Of a DNA stretch of 64,000 nucleotides, positions 43,075 through 51,572 are shown in pieces. The position numbers were made by a program, and so were the translations under genes. Each line of letters begins with the position of its first letter. Position 1 is the first letter of the stretch. The notes below the pieces were generated by a model. The model did not search any database and was not told where the DNA came from. It worked only from the letters and a program-made list of their open reading frames with translations. Source of the stretch: Jatrophihabitans endophyticus (GTDB taxonomy: Bacteria; Actinomycetota; Actinomycetes; Mycobacteriales; Jatrophihabitantaceae); the NCBI RefSeq assembly GCF_900129455.1, contig NZ_FQVU01000005.1:1-64000 (forward strand), written 5' to 3'.

Positions 43075-45140
43075 CCGGTCAGGTCGTAGACGGTCGTCCC
43101 GCCCACGGTCTTCGCGGTGAAGGTGGACGTCACCCACTGCTGGATCGCGTACGCGGTGGACGAGGTCGACGACGTCGAGCCGAGGAAGCCCTGGCCGAGC
43201 GAGACGAAGTAGTGGACCTTCTTCGCCGCGACCAGCGCCTTGAACTGGGTGAGCGTGATCGCCGGGTCGGTGCCGTTGTAGCCGCCGAGTGACATCACCG
43301 CCCCGCCCGTGGCGAGCTCGAGCGAGGACGCCGAGTTGTCGCTGACCGTCGCGGCGACCCACGTGTAGTCGGCGGAGTCGGCACGCAGCGCCGCGGTCAG
43401 GGCCGAGCTCACGGTCGTCGCCCCGCCGAGACCGCCCATGCCGCCGGCGCCACCCCCCATGCCGCCGCCGCGCTGGCCACCGAAGCCGCCGGGACGGGTG
43501 CCGTTCTGCTGGCCGCCGAAGCCGCCGCGCGTCCCGTTGGTGGTGCCGTTGGTCGTGCCGTTGCCGGGCGCGCCGCCCGGGATGCCGTTGCGGGTGCCGC
43601 CCTGGCCGCCGCCGGGTCCGCCACCCTGACCGCCGCCGGGACCGCCGCGTCCGCCGAAGCCGCCGCCGGCCGTGCTCGCCGGTCCGGCGCTCGGCAGCGC
43701 GCCACTGTGCGCGGTCGCGGCCGTCTGCAGCGAGTAGGCGGCGGGGGCGAGCAGCAGCGTCACCGCGACGAACGGCGCCACGAGCAGCCCTCGCACCCGG
43801 CGTCCGACGAGCACCAGCGCGGCCGCGACGATGCCGGTGATCACGACGATCCAGCGCAGCTCGGGGTGCCAGGACGCACGTCCCAGCAGGGTGTTCGTCC
43901 ACACCGCACTCACCGCGAGCAACGCGGCGAGGGCGAGACGGCCGACCAGCCGGTCCCGCACCCGCCAGAGGGCGACGACGCCGGTGCCGGCGAGCGCGGC
44001 GATAGCCGGGGCCAGTGCGACCGAGTAGTAGGGGTGGATGATGCCGCTGGCGAAGCTGAAGACGACGCCGGTGACGACGAGCCAGCCGCCCCACACGATC
44101 GTCGAGGCGCGCAGCAGATCGGTCCGCGGCCGACCCCACGTGAGCCAGCCGAGCACGACCACGGCGCCGAGCGCGAGCGGCAGCAGCCAGCTGATCTGCG
44201 TCCCCATCTCCGAGCCGAAGAGGCGGGTCCAGCCGGTCTCGTTCGACGAGAAGCCGGTACCACCCTGGCCGCCCACGCTGCCGTTGTTGTTGGAACCGGT
44301 GAGCCGGCCGACGCCGTTGTAGCCGAAGACGAGCTCCAGCACGCTGTTGTTCGTGGAGCCGCCGATGTAGGGCCGTGAGCCGGCCGGCCACAGCTCCACG
44401 AGCGCGACCCACCACCCGGCGGACACCACGAGCGCACCGCCGGCCGCGAGCGTGTGCAGCAGTCGTCGGCGCAGTGTCGTCGGCGCGGCCACGAGATAGG
44501 CGAGCGCGAAGCCGGGGACGACCAGGAGGCCCTGCAGCATCTTGGTCAGGAACGCGAGCCCGATCAGCGCGCCGGCGAGTGCGAGCCACCGCAGCCCGGC
44601 CCTCTCGACCGCACGGACGGTGGCGTAGGCCGCCGCCGTCATGAGCAGCACCAGGAGCGCGTCGGGGTTGTCGTAGCGGAACATCAGCGTCGCCACCGGC
44701 GTGACGGCGAGCGCCGCCCCGGCGAGCAGACCGGCGTGCGGGCCGGCGACCCGGCGTACCGCGGCGTAGAGCAGCGCCACCGCGGCGACGCCTTCGAGCG
44801 CCTGGGGGACGAGCACCGCCCACGGGTTCGCGCCGAAGAGCCACACCGAGACGTCCATGACCCACAGCGAGGCCGGCGGCTTGTCGACGGTGATGAAGTT
44901 CGACGCGTCGAGCGAGCCGAACAGGAACGCCTTGAACGACTGGCTGCCCGCCTGCGCCGCGGCGGCGTAGTACTGGTTCGCCCAGCCGGACGCCGACAGC
45001 CCGATCAGGTAGAGCAGCGCGGTGCCGAGCAGCAGGGCCGCCAGCAGCGCGCGGTCGGTGGTCAGCCGCGGTCGCCGCAGACGTCGCCGCGGTGGAACCG
45101 GCGCCGTCGTGTCGGCGGGGCGGTCGAGGGTCGTGGTCAT
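43068..45140 (-). CDS. GT39/ArnT-like membrane glycosyltransferase, paralog 1
   Basis: Polyprenyl-phosphate-sugar dependent transferase of 690 residues. The catalytic acidic motif follows the first helix (SGWANQYYAAAAQAG, then VDKPPASLWVMD). About ten to eleven membrane helices precede a Gly-rich stretch (about 475-570) and a C-terminal outer domain (SALTAALRADSADYTWVAAT through TVYDLTGS). It is about 50% like the next gene, a tandem paralog. Both belong to the YkcA/B-like family, thought to move a sugar from a lipid carrier to a wall or protein acceptor. ATGA links it to paralog 2. Confidence 0.87.
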   Translation of the reverse strand: MTTTLDRPADTTAPVPPRRRLRRPRLTTDRALLAALLLGTALLYLIGLSASGWANQYYAAAAQAGSQSFKAFLFGSLDASNFITVDKPPASLWVMDVSVWLFGANPWAVLVPQALEGVAAVALLYAAVRRVAGPHAGLLAGAALAVTPVATLMFRYDNPDALLVLLMTAAAYATVRAVERAGLRWLALAGALIGLAFLTKMLQGLLVVPGFALAYLVAAPTTLRRRLLHTLAAGGALVVSAGWWVALVELWPAGSRPYIGGSTNNSVLELVFGYNGVGRLTGSNNNGSVGGQGGTGFSSNETGWTRLFGSEMGTQISWLLPLALGAVVVLGWLTWGRPRTDLLRASTIVWGGWLVVTGVVFSFASGIIHPYYSVALAPAIAALAGTGVVALWRVRDRLVGRLALAALLAVSAVWTNTLLGRASWHPELRWIVVITGIVAAALVLVGRRVRGLLVAPFVAVTLLLAPAAYSLQTAATAHSGALPSAGPASTAGGGFGGRGGPGGGQGGGPGGGQGGTRNGIPGGAPGNGTTNGTTNGTRGGFGGQQNGTRPGGFGGQRGGGMGGGAGGMGGLGGATTVSSALTAALRADSADYTWVAATVSDNSASSLELATGGAVMSLGGYNGTDPAITLTQFKALVAAKKVHYFVSLGQGFLGSTSSTSSTAYAIQQWVTSTFTAKTVGGTTVYDLTGS

Positions 45141-47296
45141 GAGGACGCCTTCGGTGTGCTGAGGTCGTAGACGGTCGTGCCGCCCACGGTGGTGGCCGTG
45201 TAGTTCGCGCTCACCCAGGACGAGATCGCGCTGCCCGCGCTCTGCCCGCCGCGACCGCCCATGCCGCCGCCCATGCCGCCGCCGGAGACGAAGTAGCGGA
45301 CCTTGCCGGCCGCGACGTAGGCCTTGAACTGCGCCAGTGTCGGGGCGTCGTCGCTGCCGCTGAAGCCGCCGATGGCCATGACGGCCTTGCCGGTCGCCAG
45401 TTCGAGGGAGCCCGCGGTCTGCGAGCCGATCGTCGCCGCGGCCCAGGTGGTGTCGGTCTTGGCGATCAGGGCGTTGAGGGTGGCGTTGGAACCGCCCATG
45501 CCGCCACCCATGCCGCCCTGGGTATCGCCGCTCCCGCGGCCCGAACCACCGGGTGCGCCGGGCCGCTCACCGGCGCCGCCGCCCGGCGCGCCGTCCTGGC
45601 CGCCCGGTGCACCGCCCGGTGCGCCGCCCTCCGTGCCGGGGAAGCCACCGTTCTGGGCGCCGGGGAAACCGCCGCCCTCGGGCCCGCCGCCGCGGTTGCC
45701 GCCGGGGCCGCCGTTGCCGCGGCCGAAGCCGCCGCGGCCGCCACCCGGCCCGCCGAAACCGCCGCCGGTGGAGGGGCCCGCCGACGGCGTCGAGCCGGTG
45801 TGGGGCGTGTTCACGGTGTCGAGGGCGTAGGCCGTCGAGCCGCCGCCGAGCACGGCGATGCCGAGCGCGGCCGCCGCCGTGACAAGCGTGCGACGCCGCC
45901 ACGTCCGCGGCAGGACAAGAATGACCGCGGCGCCCGCGGCCGCCACCAGCAGCAGCCAGCGCAGCCAGGGTGCGAAGTCGGCCGTCCGGCCCAGCAGCTG
46001 GAACGTCCACACCGCGGTGACGACGACGCCCGCGGCGAGCGCGAGCCGCGCCGCCGTCGTGTGACGCCGCCGCCACAGCACGACCGTCCCGGTCGCGACG
46101 AGCGCGGCTACGGCGGGGGCGAGCTCGACGGTGTAATAGGTGTGGATGATGCCGCCCGCGTAGCTCAGCACCGCACCGGTCACGAGCAGCCAGCCGCCCC
46201 AGATGATGGCCGCCGCGCGGGTGCGGTCGGCCAGCGGCGCCTTCGCCGAGACGACGACCAGGGCGATCAGCGCGAGCAGCGCGGTCGGCAGCAGCCAGGC
46301 GATCTGACCGCCGTTGAGGTCGTTGAACAGCCGGCCTACGCCGCTGGCGCCGCTGAAGCTGGCGCCCCCGCCACCTCCGCCGCCCGGGCCGCCGCTGGAG
46401 TTCAACCGATCCAGGCCGTTGTAGCCGAAGGCGAGCCCGAGGGCGGAGTTGTCACCGGAGCCGCCGATGTACGGGCGCGACGACGCCGGCGTGAGATCGA
46501 CGGCGAGCACCCACCAGCCGGCCCCCACGATGATCGCGACCCCGGCGGCGAGGAGCTGCAGCAGGCGGCGCGGCCACGAGGTCGGGGCGGCGACGAGGTA
46601 GGCGAGCGCGAGCGCGGGCAGCACCGTGAACGGCTGCAGCCCCTTGGCGAGGAACGAGAAGCCCAGGACGACGCCGGCGAGCAGCAGCCACTTCGTCGCC
46701 GCGTTCTCGAGCGCGCGCGTCGTGCAGTACGCGGCGAGCACGATGAGCAGCACCATGAGCGCGTCCGGGTTGTTGAACCGGAACATCAGGACGGCGACCG
46801 GCGTGATCGCGAGCAGCGCGCCGGCGAGCAGCCCGGCGCCGTGGCCGAACCAGCGCCGGACCGTCGCGTACAGCAGCCAGACGCTCAGCACGCCCTCGAT
46901 CGCCTGCGGCACGAGCATCGACCAGGAGTTGAAACCGAAGATGCGGCCCGCGATCTCCATCGGCCAGAGCGCGGCCGGCGGCTTGTCGACGGTGATCAGG
47001 TTGGCCGAGTCGAACGACCCGAAGAAGAACGCCTTCCAGCTCTGCGTCCCGGCCTGCGCGGCCGCCGCGTAGAACTCGTTGGCGTAGCCGGACGCGCCCA
47101 GTCCCCACACGTAGAGGACGGTCGTGACGGCGAGCAGGACGCCGAGCTGCAGGCGCGGGTGCTGCCACCTCGCGGTCGTCCCCGACTGGCGACCTCCCTC
47201 GTCGACTGGCGACCTATCGTCCGACTGGCGACCTATAGCTCGCCAGTCGGCGACATGGTCGCCAGTCGACGAGGTGGGGGCGGAGGGCGCGGTCAC
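45137..47296 (-). CDS. GT39/ArnT-like membrane glycosyltransferase, paralog 2
   Basis: Transferase of 719 residues with the same order: cytoplasmic N-terminus, helices with SGYANEFYAAAAQAG and VDKPPAALWPME, a Gly-rich linker (about 510-615) and the outer C-terminal domain. The Gly-rich linker is longer than in paralog 1. Residues about 13-37 are encoded by the motif array at 47184-47269, absent from paralog 1, so the N-terminus looks like an in-frame insertion. Start GTG overlaps the stop of the GT2 gene (GTGA). Confidence 0.85.
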   Translation of the reverse strand: MTAPSAPTSSTGDHVADWRAIGRQSDDRSPVDEGGRQSGTTARWQHPRLQLGVLLAVTTVLYVWGLGASGYANEFYAAAAQAGTQSWKAFFFGSFDSANLITVDKPPAALWPMEIAGRIFGFNSWSMLVPQAIEGVLSVWLLYATVRRWFGHGAGLLAGALLAITPVAVLMFRFNNPDALMVLLIVLAAYCTTRALENAATKWLLLAGVVLGFSFLAKGLQPFTVLPALALAYLVAAPTSWPRRLLQLLAAGVAIIVGAGWWVLAVDLTPASSRPYIGGSGDNSALGLAFGYNGLDRLNSSGGPGGGGGGGASFSGASGVGRLFNDLNGGQIAWLLPTALLALIALVVVSAKAPLADRTRAAAIIWGGWLLVTGAVLSYAGGIIHTYYTVELAPAVAALVATGTVVLWRRRHTTAARLALAAGVVVTAVWTFQLLGRTADFAPWLRWLLLVAAAGAAVILVLPRTWRRRTLVTAAAALGIAVLGGGSTAYALDTVNTPHTGSTPSAGPSTGGGFGGPGGGRGGFGRGNGGPGGNRGGGPEGGGFPGAQNGGFPGTEGGAPGGAPGGQDGAPGGGAGERPGAPGGSGRGSGDTQGGMGGGMGGSNATLNALIAKTDTTWAAATIGSQTAGSLELATGKAVMAIGGFSGSDDAPTLAQFKAYVAAGKVRYFVSGGGMGGGMGGRGGQSAGSAISSWVSANYTATTVGGTTVYDLSTPKASS
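47184..47269. repeat. Short motif array C: three forward and two reverse copies
   Basis: CGACTGGCGACC occurs at 47184, 47204 and 47223 and its reverse complement at 47239-47250 (one mismatch) and 47258-47269. An 18-bp perfect inverted repeat (47198-47215 with 47258-47275) and an inner nine-base stem (47223-47231 with 47242-47250) result. The array lies in frame inside the N-terminal coding part of GT39 paralog 2. Confidence 0.85.
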
Positions 47297-48507
47297 GCGG
47301 CCACCTTCTTGCCGAACACCCACTGCCGGAACAGCACGAACCGGACGGCCGTGGCGAGCAGGTTCGCGAGGACGAGGACGGTCACCTCGACGGCGCGACC
47401 GGGATGCGCGACCAGGTGCGAGAGCGTCCACAGCGCGCCGCTGGTGAGGCCCAGCCCGATCGCGAAGACGACCAGCCCCTGCGCCTGGTGCCGGCCGGCG
47501 CCGCCGCCCCGCACGCCGAAGGTGTAGCGGCGGTTCGCGGCGGTGTTGCCCACCGCGGTGATGAGCAGGGCGGCGAGGTTCGCCACCTGGGCGCCGACGC
47601 CGGGACGCAGCAGCACGAACAGCAGCAGGTAGGCGATCGTCGACGCCACGCCGATCGCGCCGAAGCGGATGGCCTGCCACGTCAGCCCCGCCGAGACGCC
47701 GGGCACCGTCGGCTCGTCGTCCCGACCGGCCGCACGTCGCAGGTCGGACAGCGGCAGGTCACCGCGGACAAGCGCGCGACCGATTCGCGCGATTCCGCGT
47801 AAATCGTCCTTGGCGGTCTTGACGATGTCGACGCGGCTGTCCGGGTCGTCCACCCAGTCCACCGGGACCTCGGCGATGCGCATGCCGCTGCGCTCGGCGA
47901 GCACCAACAGCTCGGTGTCCCAGAACCATGCGGTGTCCTGCACGTGGGGCAGCAGCGCCTGCGCGCACTCGGCGCGCATCGCCTTGAAGCCGCACTGGGC
48001 GTCGGAGAACCGGGTCCGCAGCGTGGTGCGCAGCAGCAGGTTGTAACTGCGCGAGATGAACTCGCGCTTCGGACCGCGGACCACCCGCGACGTCCGCGAC
48101 AGCCGCGAGCCGATGGCCACGTCGCTGTGCCCCGACAGCAGCGGTGCCACCAGAGGCAGCAGCGCGGCGAGGTCGGTCGACAGGTCGACGTCCATGTAGG
48201 CGACGACGCGGGCGGTGCTGTCACCCCACACGCGGTTCAGCGCGCGGCCGCGTCCCTTGGCGTCGAGGTGGACGGCGCGCACGCCGTCGAGCTCGTCGGC
48301 GAGGTCGAGCGCGCACTGCCAGGTGCCGTCGGTGCTCGCGTTGTCGGCGATGGTGATGATCGACTCGAACGGGAAGTCGCGGCGCAGGAAGGCGTGCAGG
48401 CGCCGGACGCTCGGCTCGAGATCGGTCTCCTCGTTGTAGACGGGCACGACGATCTCGACGTCCACGGTCTTGGTGGGCGTCTCGGTCCGGTCGGCGAGCG
48501 CGGTCAT
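47293..48507 (-). CDS. GT2 polyprenyl-phosphate glycosyltransferase fused to GtrA domain
   Basis: A protein of 404 residues. The GT-A domain (about 17-250) has VPVYNEETDLEPSV, the metal-binding DVDLSTD and the acceptor-site FSDAQCGFKAMRAE segment, as in dolichol-phosphate-mannose-synthase-like enzymes. The C-terminal third is a four-helix GtrA-like membrane domain that may flip the lipid-linked sugar. It would supply the donor lipid for the two GT39 enzymes downstream, with which it forms an overlapping operon. ATG 48507 is chosen because AAAGGGA lies six bases upstream; an ATG at 48531 is less likely. Confidence 0.9.
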   Translation of the reverse strand: MTALADRTETPTKTVDVEIVVPVYNEETDLEPSVRRLHAFLRRDFPFESIITIADNASTDGTWQCALDLADELDGVRAVHLDAKGRGRALNRVWGDSTARVVAYMDVDLSTDLAALLPLVAPLLSGHSDVAIGSRLSRTSRVVRGPKREFISRSYNLLLRTTLRTRFSDAQCGFKAMRAECAQALLPHVQDTAWFWDTELLVLAERSGMRIAEVPVDWVDDPDSRVDIVKTAKDDLRGIARIGRALVRGDLPLSDLRRAAGRDDEPTVPGVSAGLTWQAIRFGAIGVASTIAYLLLFVLLRPGVGAQVANLAALLITAVGNTAANRRYTFGVRGGGAGRHQAQGLVVFAIGLGLTSGALWTLSHLVAHPGRAVEVTVLVLANLLATAVRFVLFRQWVFGKKVAA

Positions 48508-48551
48508 ATCGGTCCCTTTCACGGAATTCATCTGGTGGTGCGTGACGCGGG

Positions 48552-48749
48552 TCAGGCGGATGCGAGTCGGAGGGCGAGGGCGGGGCACGCGGCGACGGCG
48601 CGGCGCACCTCGCCCGCGAAGTGGGCGGGGACGGCGGTCTTGGGCAGGACGGGGAATCCCCACTCGTCCAGGGCGAGCACGTCGGGCAGCAGCGCGTGGC
48701 ACAGCCCGTGCCCGTCGCAGCGGGTCCAGTCGATCTCGAGCGCGGTCAT
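48552..48749 (-). CDS. Small [3Fe-4S]-type ferredoxin
   Basis: Electron carrier of 65 residues with three cysteines: C11 and C17 in CDGHGLC and C55 in ACPAL. This spacing is that of actinobacterial 3Fe-4S ferredoxins, such as those serving P450s. Here the neighbour is a NuoF-like protein, with whose stop its ATG overlaps, so it more likely passes electrons within the ApbE operon. Last gene of the operon. Confidence 0.87.
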   Translation of the reverse strand: MTALEIDWTRCDGHGLCHALLPDVLALDEWGFPVLPKTAVPAHFAGEVRRAVAACPALALRLASA

Positions 48750-49993
48750 CGGGCCGCCGCCAGGGGCAGCTGTCCGAGCACGGGCCGCCCGCAGCCGCCG
48801 TGCTCACGGTGCCGGTCGGTCTCCTCGTGCAGCAGGTGGACGGCCGACACGACGAAGCGGGCGGCGCCGTCGGGGTGCGCGCACGCGCCCCGGCCGTCGA
48901 CCGCGCGGGCGTGCCCCAGCGCGTCGGAGACGGCGGCGGCGGAGCCCGCGGCCAGCGCCCGGACGTCGGCGGCGAGCGCGGGCAGGCCGAACGCGCACGG
49001 CCCGCACTGGCGCGCGGACTGTGCGGCCAGCCAGTCGGTGACCCGGCCGAGCTCGCCGAGGGCGCAGCTGTCCTCGCCCACGACCGCGACGACACCGGCG
49101 CCGAGCGTGCCGCCCGCCGCGGCCACGCCGGCGCGCGACAACCGGATCTGCGGGATGGGGGCGAGCCAGCTGCCGTGGTACCCGCCCACGACGACGGCCT
49201 GCGGCCGGTGTGCCTGCGCGGCGGCGAGGACGATGCCGAGCGGTGTGCCCAGCGGGATCTCGACGACCCCCGGCCGGCCGACGGCGCCGACGACGGTCAG
49301 CAGCGTCGTTCCCGGCTCCTCGGCCGTGCCGGTCGCGGCGAAGCGGTGCGCGCCGAGGCGCAGCAGGACGGCGAGCTGCGCGAACGTCTCGACGTTGGCG
49401 ACGAGGACGCCGGCCGCGCTCGGCGGGGTGCGGCGGCCGGTGGGCAGCGCCGGCCCGCCGCGCAGCGCCCGGACCACGGCGCGGGCCTCACCGGACACGA
49501 ATCCGCCCGGCACCACGCGTACCTTGGCCCGGCCGGCGTCACGGCGTTCGGCGAGGGCGGCCCGCACGCTCGACGCCGTCGCGTCGTCGTGGACGGCGAC
49601 GGTGACCTCGCGGGTGCCGAGCGCGGCCGCGACCGCGACGGCACCGTCGATCACGAGGTGCGGGGTACGGAGCAGCAGCACGCGGTCCTTGCGCGACGCC
49701 GGCTCGCTCTCGGTGCCGTTGACGACGACGCGGCGGTGACCGTCGGCGAGCGCCCGCAGCTTGGTCGCGAGGGGGAAGCCGGCGCCGCCCCGGCCGGCGA
49801 CCGGCGATCCGTCGAGCAGCGTCAGCAGCAGCTCGAGGTCGCTGCCCGGCAGCGCGCCGTGGGTGCGCAGGTGGGCGTCGAGGTCGAGGCGCTCGGCGGT
49901 GTCGAGGCCGGCGAGCAGCCGCGGCGCGCCGATCGCCCAGGCGGAGGTGTCGACGGGGGCCGCCGGCGTGGGCGGGGTCAGCAGTGCGGTCAT
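48746..49993 (-). CDS. NuoF-like (SLBB, 51 kDa subunit) NADH/flavin electron-transfer protein
   Basis: A protein of 415 residues related to the FMN/NADH subunit of complex I and RnfC-like proteins. It has the flavin loop GRGGAGFP (67-74), the ESEPASRKDR segment (95-104), an SLBB-like middle and a C-terminal cysteine region. C330, C333 and C371 remain, but the third Cys of the NuoF motif (CxxCxxC) is Gly336, so a normal 4Fe-4S site lacks one ligand. GAGGAG lies eight bases before ATG. It could take electrons from NAD(P)H to the ferredoxin or membrane partner; direction unknown. Confidence 0.82.
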   Translation of the reverse strand: MTALLTPPTPAAPVDTSAWAIGAPRLLAGLDTAERLDLDAHLRTHGALPGSDLELLLTLLDGSPVAGRGGAGFPLATKLRALADGHRRVVVNGTESEPASRKDRVLLLRTPHLVIDGAVAVAAALGTREVTVAVHDDATASSVRAALAERRDAGRAKVRVVPGGFVSGEARAVVRALRGGPALPTGRRTPPSAAGVLVANVETFAQLAVLLRLGAHRFAATGTAEEPGTTLLTVVGAVGRPGVVEIPLGTPLGIVLAAAQAHRPQAVVVGGYHGSWLAPIPQIRLSRAGVAAAGGTLGAGVVAVVGEDSCALGELGRVTDWLAAQSARQCGPCAFGLPALAADVRALAAGSAAAVSDALGHARAVDGRGACAHPDGAARFVVSAVHLLHEETDRHREHGGCGRPVLGQLPLAAAR

Positions 49994-50637
49994 CGGAGGG
50001 CTCCTCGGGGGGACGGCACGGTCGACACCGGCGACAGGGGGGTGGTGGCACGGGGTGCGGCCGCGAACCGGCCGGCGGCATCACGGCGGCGGGGCTGGGC
50101 GACGCGTGCGGCCACGCAGCCGAGCACGGCGACGAGGCAGCCCACGTACAGCAGGCGGACCCAGCCCACCTCGCTGTCGCTGCCGGTGACGAAGCCGTGC
50201 CAGAGGGCGGCGAGCCAGCCCGCGTAGGCGAGCGAGTGCAGGCCGCGCCAGACGCGCGCCCCGCCCGGGCCGGCGGCCATCCGGCCGCGGGCCAGGCCGA
50301 GGACGGCCACGCCGACGAACAGGTAGGCGGCGATGCTGCCGAGGGCGACCCAGCCCGGCCGGTACCCGGACGTGAAGGGGACGAGCGCGCCCTGCCAGCC
50401 GACGCCGGCGTAGGAGTCGGACAGGATCGCCACGAGGTGCAGGGCCAGCGTGACGAGACCGAGCCCGGCGGTGGCGCGGTGCAGGTACTGCACGAGGTAG
50501 CGGCGGCCGGCGGCGTCGACGACCGCGCGGCGACCGGTGCTGCCGCGGCGCGACGTGACCGCGCCGAGGCCGGTGGCCACGCTGAGCAGGACGAGGGCGG
50601 CGAGCCCGCTGCCGCGGGCGAGGTACCAGGTGATCAC
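49990..50637 (-). CDS. Ferric-reductase-like transmembrane heme protein
   Basis: Membrane protein of 215 residues with about six helices. Two pairs of His, H53/H67 and H134/H147, have the spacing (13 and 12 residues between) used to hold two b hemes in ferric reductase and MsrQ-like proteins. It has no FAD/NAD domain of its own. It overlaps both neighbours by GTGA/ATGA. Inferred role: electron passage across the membrane between the cytoplasmic NuoF-like/ferredoxin pair and an outer flavin carrier. Confidence 0.85.
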   Translation of the reverse strand: MITWYLARGSGLAALVLLSVATGLGAVTSRRGSTGRRAVVDAAGRRYLVQYLHRATAGLGLVTLALHLVAILSDSYAGVGWQGALVPFTSGYRPGWVALGSIAAYLFVGVAVLGLARGRMAAGPGGARVWRGLHSLAYAGWLAALWHGFVTGSDSEVGWVRLLYVGCLVAVLGCVAARVAQPRRRDAAGRFAAAPRATTPLSPVSTVPSPRGALR

Positions 50638-51572
50638 GACGCGGCCCCCAGCAGCTCAGCGGCGGGCCGCGGATCGGGCCAGCCGCCCAGCACGTGGACC
50701 GCGCCGGCCTGGTCGACGAGCCTGGCTGCGAGGCCCTGGTCTCGCAGCCAGGCCCGCGCACCCGCGCCCATGACGACGGCGGCGGTGCTTGCGGTGTTGG
50801 CCGCGAGCGCCGAGCCGGCTGCCACGGTGGCGGTGCGCCACGGTCCGGTGACCGGCTCACCGGAGACCGGGTCGACGATGTGGTGCTGCGGGCGGCCACC
50901 GCGCGTCCAGGTGCGGACGGTCGTGGTGGACGTGGTCAGGCCGCCGTGGCGCAGCGTGATCAGCTGGCCGTCCCCCGCGCCGGCGCGTTCGGCGACGCGC
51001 ACGACCCAGCCGCCCGGTCGCGAGCCGGCCACGGCGAGGTCGCCGCCCAGCTCGACCAGCACGCCGGTGCCGTAACGCCCGGCGAGCGTGGTGGCGGCGC
51101 GGTCGGCCGTCCAGGCCTTGGCGGTGGCGCCGAGGTCGAGGGCGGTACCGACCGGGACGGTCAGCAGGCCGGCCTCGCGATGCAGTCGCACCGACCGCCA
51201 CCGCCCCGGGAGGGAGGGGACGGTGGGGGAGCCGGCCGCGACGTCGCCGGCCTGGACGGCGGCGATGTCGCGGTCGTAACCGATGCGCTGCATCGCGAGA
51301 CCGAGTGTGGGGTCGACGGCGCCGTCGGTGGCGGCGGCGGCATCGAGGGCGGCGCCGACGAGGTCGACGAGCAGCCGGGGGATCGCGCAGGGTCGCCCGG
51401 CGCGGGCGTTCGCGACGCCGAGGGCGGAGTCGGCGCGGAAGCGGCTGGCGGCCCGGTCGACGCGGTCGAGCAGCGCGACGAGGTCGCGGGCGGCACGGTC
51501 GAGCACCCGGTCGTCGGTGACGACGAGGCGGACGGCGCAGCTCCACGCGGTGGTCTCGAAGGTGGCGGTCAC
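50634..51572 (-). CDS. apbE: FAD:protein FMN transferase (ApbE)
   Basis: Transfers FMN from FAD to a Thr or Ser of a target protein. The 312 residues hold the family core: DGAVDPTLGLAMQRIGYDRD, ALDLGATAKAWTAD, ELGGDLAVAG, the HHIVDPVSGEP segment and the metal-site ANTASTAAVVMGAGA. No signal peptide is visible at this start. It directly follows the Ser-rich secreted protein, which has an SGAT motif, the usual flavinylation site context. Confidence 0.92.
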   Translation of the reverse strand: MTATFETTAWSCAVRLVVTDDRVLDRAARDLVALLDRVDRAASRFRADSALGVANARAGRPCAIPRLLVDLVGAALDAAAATDGAVDPTLGLAMQRIGYDRDIAAVQAGDVAAGSPTVPSLPGRWRSVRLHREAGLLTVPVGTALDLGATAKAWTADRAATTLAGRYGTGVLVELGGDLAVAGSRPGGWVVRVAERAGAGDGQLITLRHGGLTTSTTTVRTWTRGGRPQHHIVDPVSGEPVTGPWRTATVAAGSALAANTASTAAVVMGAGARAWLRDQGLAARLVDQAGAVHVLGGWPDPRPAAELLGAAS

